From an uncultured delta proteobacterium (GTDB lineage Bacteria; RBG-13-61-14; DRUE01), in the NCBI GenBank assembly GCA_903930515.1, contig CAIYYW010000124.1, forward strand, positions 1 through 7,862: 7,862 nucleotides of DNA, given 5' to 3'. Under the pieces are notes generated by a model that saw only the letters and a list, made by a program, of their open reading frames with translations, made no database searches and was not told where the DNA came from. Position numbers and translations under genes: made by a program. Below are positions 1 through 4,723 of this stretch, one piece after another (position 1 is the stretch's first letter; the number at the start of each line of letters is the position of its first letter).

Positions 1-405
1 AAGCTTTTCCGCGAGCCGTCCCCGGAACGGGGCCAGCCTGGTGAATTCCAGCAGGGTCTCCCTCCTTTTTTCATAATCGTAAACCCCGTTGATCTCGGCG
101 AAAAATTCTATGTTCTCGTCAATGCTTAAATCGCCGTAAAGGCTGAACCGCTGGGAAAGGTAGCCGATATGTTTCTTGATCTCCTCGCTCTCTTTCCTAA
201 GATCGTAGCCCAGGATTTTCGCCTCGCCAAAGGTCGGCTTCAAAATCCCGCACAACATCCTCATCGTGGTGGTCTTGCCCGCGCCGTCCGGGCCCACCAG
301 GCTGAACATCTCCCCTTGCCGGACCTTGAGCTCCAGCCCGTCCACCGCCCGGACCCGATCAAAATGCTTGGCCAGACCTTTGGTCTCTATCGCAAATTCA
401 GACAT
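1..405 (-). CDS. ABC transporter ATP-binding protein, N-terminal part (YbhF-like), cut by window edge
   Basis: Only the first 135 codons are inside the window, and the frame is open to base 1. The protein should be the cytoplasmic ATPase that powers an ABC-2 type exporter. Seen directly: a Walker A loop GPDGAGKTT at residues 38-46, and a Q-loop glutamine at about residue 85 in GYLSQRFSLY. The Asp inside Walker A (GPDGAGKTT) is typical of the YbhF/drug-efflux subgroup as I know it. The signature LSGG, Walker B and H-loop lie beyond the edge, so intactness cannot be judged. The ATG at 405 has AGGGG six bases upstream and fits the usual start of such ATPases. It lies downstream of an HlyD-type adaptor on the same strand, the order seen in ybhG-ybhF. 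Permease genes are expected to the left. The ABC ATPase call is very secure; the transported substrate is unknown. Confidence 0.95.
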   Translation of the reverse strand, partial: MSEFAIETKGLAKHFDRVRAVDGLELKVRQGEMFSLVGPDGAGKTTTMRMLCGILKPTFGEAKILGYDLRKESEEIKKHIGYLSQRFSLYGDLSIDENIEFFAEINGVYDYEKRRETLLEFTRLAPFRGRLAEKL

Positions 406-531
406 TTATAACCCCTGAATGCAAAGTTCCTGTTGATAAGTTGATCGGATGATAAGTTGATAAGAAATTGAACCGGGAAATTCATCCGCATTTTTTCCCT
501 GATCAACCTGTTAACAGATCAACTGATCAAC
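406..531. repeat. Repeat-rich spacer between adaptor and ABC ATPase genes
   Basis: This 126-bp spacer contains no gene. GATAAGTTGAT occurs twice, at 435-445 and 451-461 (16-bp period). GATCAA occurs three times, at 501-506, 517-522 and 525-530. TGTTAACA at 509-516 is a perfect palindrome. The left units are partly the reverse complement of the right ones: TAAGTTGATC at 437-446 pairs over 10 bp with GATCAACTTA at 525-534, an arm that includes the stop codon of the adaptor gene. In the transcript this could fold into a stem with a loop of about 78 nt. There is no U-tract, so a terminator is not supported. It may be a transcript-processing site or simply degenerate tandem repeat DNA. Confidence 0.6.
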
Positions 532-1365
532 TTACTCCGTCTTGATCTCCGCGTCAGCCGGCATGCTCGCTTTGAGAATCCCCTCCGGATTGGGGATTTC
601 AATCTTCACCCCGTAAACCAGTTTCACCCGCTCCTCCTTGGTCTGGATGTTCTTGGGCGTGAACTCGGCCTCCGGAGAAATATAAATCACCGTGCCCGGA
701 AAAATCCGGTTCGGGTATGAATCAATGCTCACCTCGGCCTTCTGCCCGATCTTCACCCGGCCCAATTCGGTTTCGGTGACATAGATGGTGAGCTTGACCT
801 GGTCCAATTCCGAAATGGTCACGATCGGCGTGCCGGGCCCGGCCAGTTCCCCTTCCTCAATCAGCTTGTGCGTAACCACGCCGCCCACCGGCGCCGTGAT
901 CTGGCAATAGGAGATCATCTGTTCGGCCAGGTTGACCGCGGCCTGCGTGGAATTAACCTGGGCCTGCGCAACCTGGTAGCGGGTTTCCAGGTCTGCCTTT
1001 TGCTTCTGCGTGACCGTGCCCTGTTTATAAAGCTTGAGCGTGCTTTGATAGTTGTCCTGGACTACCTGCAGGTTCGCCCGGGCAATGGCCAGCGTCGCCT
1101 GGGCCTGCGCCGACTGCAGGTCATAGATGGTATGGTCAATTTCCGCGATGCTGTCCCCAGCCTTCACTATACTCCCCTCGTCCACAGATCGCTTCAAGAC
1201 ATTCCCGCTCACCTTGGACGAGACATTGACCTCCGTAACCTCAATGGTGCCGGTCCCGCTGATCTCTCCCGCAATCTTCCCATTCGTGCACGATGAAATC
1301 AGCGCCCAGCCCAGAACCATCAGCATAAGGAGCGCCAATTTGAACTGACCAAACATCTTATCCAT
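532..1365 (-). CDS. HlyD/YbhG-like periplasmic adaptor (membrane fusion protein), probable lipoprotein
   Basis: This 277-residue protein should link an inner-membrane ABC exporter to an outer-membrane channel. Residues 8-25 form a hydrophobic signal segment ending in the lipobox-like ISSC, with Cys26 as probable lipidation site. About residues 44-80 are the first half of a biotinyl/lipoyl-like domain (VSSKVSGNVLKRSVDEGSIV). About 82-150 are an Ala/Gln-rich alpha-hairpin coiled coil. Residues 155-185 (ITAPVGGVV) complete the lipoyl domain, followed by the beta-barrel and a tail with EAEFTPKNIQT and VYGVKIEI, which resembles E. coli YbhG as I recall it. The ATG at 1365 has GGGAG about 10 bases upstream, within the end of the TetR gene, whose stop is 3 bp away, so the two are probably cotranscribed. 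Thr rather than Asp follows the lipid Cys, so inner-membrane retention by the E. coli +2 rule is not predicted. Family call very secure, substrate unknown. Confidence 0.94.
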   Translation of the reverse strand: MDKMFGQFKLALLMLMVLGWALISSCTNGKIAGEISGTGTIEVTEVNVSSKVSGNVLKRSVDEGSIVKAGDSIAEIDHTIYDLQSAQAQATLAIARANLQVVQDNYQSTLKLYKQGTVTQKQKADLETRYQVAQAQVNSTQAAVNLAEQMISYCQITAPVGGVVTHKLIEEGELAGPGTPIVTISELDQVKLTIYVTETELGRVKIGQKAEVSIDSYPNRIFPGTVIYISPEAEFTPKNIQTKEERVKLVYGVKIEIPNPEGILKASMPADAEIKTE

Positions 1366-1368
1366 TTT

Positions 1369-2031
1369 TCACTTCTCCCTTTTGATCGCCGTTATTACCC
1401 CCGACTTATAATGAGTGGCCCTTGCCCGGCCGGTCAAGAGTCCCTCAAAAAAAACCTTGATGATCGCGTCAAAAATGTCCGGGGCCGAAACCGGAAGCTC
1501 CGAGAGCGTCTGCGGGTTGAGCGTGGCCTGAACCGTGTTCGCGTACATCCGCACCAACAGCTCCGGGTTGATGTCCGAGCGGAAAACTCCCTTCCGGATC
1601 CCCTCTTGGAACAGCCGGCCGAAATTGGCCACGATCTTCTTCCGCCGGAATTCGTCAATTTCTTTCCACACCCCGGGCGCGTTCTTCTGTAAATCCGCGC
1701 TGAACGCCTGTCCGGAATTGGAAATCGTCATCCCCACAAAAGTCAACAACTGCTTCAGCTTTTCCACAAAATCCAGCTCGCGCGAAAACACGATCCGGTC
1801 AACCCGCGCCTCAATGCTTTGCAATGTTTTTTCCACCAGCTCCCGAACCAGATCGTCCTTGCTCGGGAAATACGCGTAAATGGTCTTCTTGCTCATCCCT
1901 AAATTGGTTGCCAGCTCGTCCATCGTCACCTTGCTGAACCCGAACTTCAAAAACATCTCCAGCGCCGCCCCCAGAATCCGCTCCCGGAGTTCCTGCTCTC
2001 CTTTTTGCTTCTTAGCTTTTGTGCCCTTCAT
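1369..2031 (-). CDS. TetR/AcrR-family transcriptional regulator
   Basis: This 220-residue protein is a probable ligand-responsive repressor of its own operon. A basic N-terminus (MKGTKAKKQK) leads into the TetR DNA-binding domain: helix 1 RERILGAALEMFLKFGF (about residues 16-32), then the helix-turn-helix TMDELATNLGMSKKTIYAYF (about 36-55) followed by PSKDDLV. The remaining ~150 residues are a helical ligand domain with no motif that names the ligand. The frame stays open upstream to ATGs at 2121 and 2166. I chose 2031 because family homology begins just after it, the extra 45 residues read through an inverted repeat (2051-2072), and a candidate promoter lies at 2126-2153. The weak point is that no Shine-Dalgarno precedes 2031, whereas GGGAGAAGG lies 11 bases before 2121. 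The gene ends 3 bp before the adaptor gene, recalling E. coli cecR-ybhG. Family certain, exact start uncertain. Confidence 0.93.
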   Translation of the reverse strand: MKGTKAKKQKGEQELRERILGAALEMFLKFGFSKVTMDELATNLGMSKKTIYAYFPSKDDLVRELVEKTLQSIEARVDRIVFSRELDFVEKLKQLLTFVGMTISNSGQAFSADLQKNAPGVWKEIDEFRRKKIVANFGRLFQEGIRKGVFRSDINPELLVRMYANTVQATLNPQTLSELPVSAPDIFDAIIKVFFEGLLTGRARATHYKSGVITAIKREK

Positions 2032-2050
2032 GTTTTTATTAAATTTTGTG

Positions 2051-2072
2051 GCGCGGACACTCTTGTCCGCGC
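2051..2072. repeat. Perfect 9-bp inverted repeat with 4-base loop upstream of the TetR gene
   Basis: GCGCGGACA (2051-2059) and TGTCCGCGC (2064-2072) are exact reverse complements separated by CTCT. The element lies 20 bases upstream of the preferred TetR start and downstream of the candidate promoter. It could be the operator of the TetR regulator, whose sites are usually palindromes of about this size, or a copy of a short dispersed REP-like repeat. Translated small ORF pieces such as ADTLVRA, which this element encodes, are familiar to me from PVC-type genomes. No second copy is present in this window, so the choice cannot be made here. Confidence 0.7.
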
Positions 2073-2125
2073 ACCCTTGTTTTGGAACCCTGAAAACTAT
2101 TATCGTTTCTTTAGTTTCCATATCC

Positions 2126-2153
2126 AAGATAGCCTTCTCCCTGCCTTTGTCAA
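2126..2153 (-). promoter_or_regulatory. Candidate sigma70-type promoter for the TetR-adaptor-ABC operon
   Basis: On the minus strand a consensus TTGACA (2153-2148) is followed after 16 bp by TATCTT (2131-2126), which matches four of six -10 positions. Transcription would begin near 2119, giving a leader of about 90 bases containing the inverted repeat at 2051-2072 if translation starts at 2031. If the true start codon were 2121 or 2166, this promoter could not serve the gene. The -10 element is only moderate. Confidence 0.4.
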
Positions 2154-2189
2154 GCGCAAAATGCAAAATATCTTTTCACCGCCAGGCCG

Positions 2190-2223
2190 CATCCTCCTTC
2201 GTGCCGCGGTACGCGGGAGGATG
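2190..2223. repeat. Imperfect long hairpin downstream of the acyl-CoA ligase gene
   Basis: CATCCTCC (2190-2197) is the exact reverse complement of GGAGGATG (2216-2223). Inside, bases 2200-2204 pair with 2209-2213 (one G-T wobble) around the loop GCGC/CGCG at 2205-2208, giving an 8-bp stem, a small internal loop and a 5-bp upper stem. It lies 44 bases past the ligase stop codon. Neither strand has a T-tract after it, so it is not a standard intrinsic terminator. It could protect the 3' end of the ligase mRNA, act in factor-dependent termination, or be a repeat element. Confidence 0.55.
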
Positions 2224-2266
2224 TAGGACAAGGAGAAGCCAACCGTCCGAACCAGAGGGAGTGCGA

Positions 2267-4111
2267 TTATTTCAACCTCCCCGCCTTCTTCATCTTCTCC
2301 ATCTCCTCCTCCCGGAGCTTGCGCTTGAAGATTTTTTCGGTCACGGTCAGGGGGAGTTGATCGCGGAATTCTATGGATTTGGGGACGGCGTAAGCCGGAA
2401 GATTGTTGCGGCAAAATTCCAAAACCTGGTCTTCGGTGATCTTGCCCGAAGATTCCAGACGGGGCTTGATGAAAACCTTGATCCGCTCGGAACCGGGCCG
2501 GGCCGGGTCGGGCAGGCCGATGGCGCAGGCCATTTCCACCCCCGGAATCTGGTAAAGCGCATCCTCCACGATCCGGGAATAAACCTTGTATCCGCTGACA
2601 TTGATCATATCCTTGATCCGGTCCACGATGTAAAAAAATCCGTCCGAATCCATCCGGGCGATGTCCCCGGTCGGGAGCCAGCCGTCCAGCAATCCCTTTC
2701 CCGGCTCCGGCCAATATCCTTTCATCACCTGCGGCCCCCGGATCCGCATCTCCCCGGATTCCCCGATCGGGACTTCGTTCCCTTGCTCATCCACCAGCTT
2801 CACCTCCGTGTCCACCGCGGGGATGCCGATGCTGCCCTTCTTGCGCAGGACAATCCCTTGCTTGGCTAAATTCTCAGTCCGTTTCTTGGCGCGTTTGCTC
2901 AGCCAGGGCACCAATCGGTTGAATCCCATCAGCAATCTTTCCCCGCCGAGCATCCGCTGGACCAGCTTGAGCAGGCTGAAAACAAATTGCGGAAGCAGCA
3001 CCGGCTCGCCTTTGGAACTTTTGAACATACTGGTCAGGCCGGTGAGGTTGATATGGGTCACCGGAGAGCATTCGGTCAAGCCGTAGCCCTCGTCCAGGGG
3101 CGCCCCGGCCTTCTTTTCATAACTGTCCGCCAACTCGGTCGGGAGCGCGGCCGAGCCGGAGGCACTCATCACGCCGATGTTTTGTTGAACCTTGTTGAGC
3201 AATTTCATAAACTGGGTCGGGACCGCGATATTGAAAATCGGCCGGTATTTGCGCATCAACTCGCTCATCATATCCGCGTCTCGCGGGTCCGGCACCAGAA
3301 GCATATTGGTCCCCATAAAGATGGACGAATGCATTGCCCAGTGTCCGTATTGATGGAAAAAGGGGAGGGCCAGAAGCATTGACCCGCAGCCTTCAATCAG
3401 GAACCCCAGATCGGAAGTTTTGATCACGCCCCAGAGCTGGAGCACATTGCAGGTCATATTATAATGGGTGAGCATCACGCCCTTGGGAAGGCCGGTGGCT
3501 CCCCCGGTGAAGGGCACCTCGGCCAGGTCCTCTTTCGGATTGATCTCAACCTTGGGTGGCTCCGATTTGGCCTCCGCGATCAGTTGCCGGAACTGATAGG
3601 CGCCCTGGATAAAGCTGGGCGGAACCGCTTTCTCGGTGTAGTCGTGAAGGTTGGTGATGATGATATTTTTCAGACGGGTTTTGGGCTTGACCTGCTGGAT
3701 CAGCCCCAACTGGCTGTCCAGCACGATGATGGTCTCAACCTTGGCCTCGCCCAATTCATATTCCAGATCCCTCGCGGTATGGAGCAGGGAGCAGGGAACA
3801 TTGGCCGCGCCGCATTTCAGGATTGCGTAATCCGCGATGATGAACTGGGGGGAATTGGGAAGAATGGTTGCGACCAAATCCCCTTTTTTCACGCCCAGAT
3901 CGGCCAGCGCGTTGGCAAAAGAATCAGATTCTTCCTTGAGCCTCCGAAAATTTATTTTCCGGCCCAAAAAAGTCAAGGCCGGCCGGTCCGGGAATTTTTC
4001 CGCGGAGTCGTCCAGGAATTGGAACAACGGTATTTCCGGGTAGGGCGACAGGGTGGTCCTGAAGCGATCCCGCACATAAATTTTGAGCCAGGGCCTGGTC
4101 TCGTAAACCAT
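2267..4111 (-). CDS. AMP-forming long-chain acyl-CoA ligase (FadD-like), with an internal insertion
   Basis: This 614-residue cytoplasmic or membrane-associated enzyme should activate a carboxylate, most likely a fatty acid, with ATP and CoA via an acyl-adenylate. Motifs in order (ATG at 4111): P-loop FTGGATGLPKG (201-211), GYGLTECSPVT (342-352), TGDIA (481-485), the hinge region VDRIKDMINVSGYKVY (496-511), and C-terminal PLTVTEKIFKRKLR (587-600) with the probable catalytic Lys593. Oddities: Ala replaces the usual Ser/Thr in the P-loop; Glu replaces the usual Gly before Lys593; and about 70 residues lie between THIN and GSIG (356-425), where E. coli FadD as I recall it has about ten. The ATG at 4111 is preferred over a TTG at 4117 because AAGGAGG sits 9 bases upstream. 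It has its own promoter and is transcribed toward the TetR gene. Superfamily certain; fatty-acid specificity is inferred. Confidence 0.93.
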   Translation of the reverse strand: MVYETRPWLKIYVRDRFRTTLSPYPEIPLFQFLDDSAEKFPDRPALTFLGRKINFRRLKEESDSFANALADLGVKKGDLVATILPNSPQFIIADYAILKCGAANVPCSLLHTARDLEYELGEAKVETIIVLDSQLGLIQQVKPKTRLKNIIITNLHDYTEKAVPPSFIQGAYQFRQLIAEAKSEPPKVEINPKEDLAEVPFTGGATGLPKGVMLTHYNMTCNVLQLWGVIKTSDLGFLIEGCGSMLLALPFFHQYGHWAMHSSIFMGTNMLLVPDPRDADMMSELMRKYRPIFNIAVPTQFMKLLNKVQQNIGVMSASGSAALPTELADSYEKKAGAPLDEGYGLTECSPVTHINLTGLTSMFKSSKGEPVLLPQFVFSLLKLVQRMLGGERLLMGFNRLVPWLSKRAKKRTENLAKQGIVLRKKGSIGIPAVDTEVKLVDEQGNEVPIGESGEMRIRGPQVMKGYWPEPGKGLLDGWLPTGDIARMDSDGFFYIVDRIKDMINVSGYKVYSRIVEDALYQIPGVEMACAIGLPDPARPGSERIKVFIKPRLESSGKITEDQVLEFCRNNLPAYAVPKSIEFRDQLPLTVTEKIFKRKLREEEMEKMKKAGRLK

Positions 4112-4120
4112 TTCCAAAAT

Positions 4121-4127
4121 CCTCCTT
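4121..4127 (-). promoter_or_regulatory. Strong Shine-Dalgarno of the acyl-CoA ligase gene
   Basis: AAGGAGG on the minus strand lies 9 bases before the ATG at 4111. The in-frame TTG at 4117 would be only 3 bases away, so this site decides the start codon. Confidence 0.85.
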
Positions 4128-4138
4128 GCTAAAACCCC

Positions 4139-4167
4139 TTTATACCGAAATCGTGAAAAGTGTGCAA
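4139..4167 (-). promoter_or_regulatory. Sigma70-type promoter for the acyl-CoA ligase gene
   Basis: On the minus strand TTGCAC (4167-4162) and TATAAA (4144-4139) are spaced by exactly 17 bp. Each hexamer matches the consensus at most positions. Transcription would start near 4132, leaving a short leader of about 20 bases that carries the Shine-Dalgarno AAGGAGG. This is the best promoter-like sequence in the window. Confidence 0.65.
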
Positions 4168-4191
4168 GGGAGAAGGGAAAAAAACTGGAAC

Positions 4192-4220
4192 TGGAAAATT
4201 TTCCCGGCTAATAATAGAAT
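4192..4220 (+). promoter_or_regulatory. Candidate promoter for the RidA-glycosyltransferase-hydrolase genes
   Basis: TGGAAA (4192-4197) and TAGAAT (4215-4220, five of six -10 positions) are 17 bp apart. The start near 4227 would leave a leader of about 19 bases with the RidA Shine-Dalgarno. The surrounding AT-rich TAATAATAG offers other -10 registers, and the -35 is weak, so the exact promoter is uncertain. Confidence 0.4.
4193..4204. promoter_or_regulatory. Perfect 12-bp palindrome GGAAAATTTTCC, possible operator
   Basis: GGAAAATTTTCC is fully self-complementary and overlaps the -35 candidate of the rightward genes, between two divergent promoters. A dimeric regulator bound here could block rightward transcription. 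No regulator can be assigned, and AT-rich palindromes of this size can arise by chance. Confidence 0.4.
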
Positions 4221-4233
4221 GGTCGGGCGAGAA

Positions 4234-4238
4234 GGAGG
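4234..4238 (+). promoter_or_regulatory. Shine-Dalgarno that decides the RidA start
   Basis: GGAGG, within GAAGGAGGAA, lies 7 bases before the ATG at 4246. The open frame continues upstream to 4126, but no family residues are found there and this site marks the true start. Confidence 0.85.
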
Positions 4239-4245
4239 AATCGAG

Positions 4246-4707
4246 ATGGGAAAGATTGAAGATCGGATTGAGGAGTTGGGATTGATCCTGCCCGAAACGC
4301 CGGTTCCGATGGGGTCGTATCTGCCCTGGGCCAGGAGCGGAAAGCTGTTGTTCATCTCCGGTCAGCTCCCGAGGCGGGAGGGCAAGGTCGTTTATCAGGG
4401 CCGGGTTCCGTCCGAGATCAGTATTGAGCAGGCCAAGGAGGCCGCAATGGTCGCCGCGCTCAATGCGATTTCGGTGATGAAGTCCGCGCTCGAGGAATTG
4501 GATCGGGTGAAACAAATTTTGAGGATGACCTGCTGGGTGGCCAGCTCGCCGAATTTTTTCGACCAGCCCCAGGTCGCGAACGGCGCCAGCGATTTCCTGG
4601 TCAAAGTTTTCGGTGAAGCCGGCAAGCATTCCCGGATGACCACCGGCGTGATCGCGCTCCCGGCCAACGCCACTGTGGGCGTGGACCTGGTGGTTGCGGC
4701 CAGATAG
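4246..4707 (+). CDS. RidA/YjgF-family protein (YjgF-like subgroup)
   Basis: This 153-residue protein belongs to the RidA/YER057c/UK114 superfamily, whose archetype hydrolyses reactive enamine/imine intermediates as a trimer. It fits the longer subgroup: PMGSYLPWARSGKLLFISGQLP (about 21-42), AKEAAMVAALNAI (63-75), LDRVKQILRMTCWVAS (85-100), and NGASDFLVKVFGEAGKHSR (112-130). Arg130 corresponds to the substrate-binding Arg105 of E. coli RidA. Fifteen residues later, where E. coli has Glu120, there is Gly145, with Asp147 two residues on, so standard imine deaminase chemistry is doubtful. The ATG at 4246 follows GGAGG by 7 bases. It heads the rightward gene set and is divergent from the acyl-CoA ligase. 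Family certain; its substrate is unknown. Confidence 0.95.
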   Translation: MGKIEDRIEELGLILPETPVPMGSYLPWARSGKLLFISGQLPRREGKVVYQGRVPSEISIEQAKEAAMVAALNAISVMKSALEELDRVKQILRMTCWVASSPNFFDQPQVANGASDFLVKVFGEAGKHSRMTTGVIALPANATVGVDLVVAAR

Positions 4708-4723
4708 CAGGCTGCCGGCGGAA

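Noticed and set aside
433-534. Repeats as a CRISPR array
   Set aside because: Units are 6-11 bp with irregular spacing; there are no 25-40 bp repeats with regular spacers and no cas genes.
2190-2223. Hairpin as an intrinsic terminator for the ligase
   Set aside because: Neither strand has a run of T after the stem.
1880-2869. 329-codon open frame on the plus strand
   Set aside because: It spans the antisense of the TetR start, the intergenic gap and the ligase C-terminus, with no motif or Shine-Dalgarno.
3464-4132. 222-codon plus-strand frame across the ligase N-terminal half
   Set aside because: Antisense to the ligase; no recognisable domain.
4126-4245. 40-codon N-terminal extension of the RidA gene
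   Set aside because: The upstream in-frame region contains both divergent promoters, no family residues, and the GGAGG 7 bases before 4246 marks the real start.
4694-4723. TTG start for the glycosyltransferase overlapping the RidA stop
   Set aside because: The extra ten residues are unlike the family, which usually starts a few residues before the ILLTT strand; ATG 4724 fits better, although its Shine-Dalgarno is weak.
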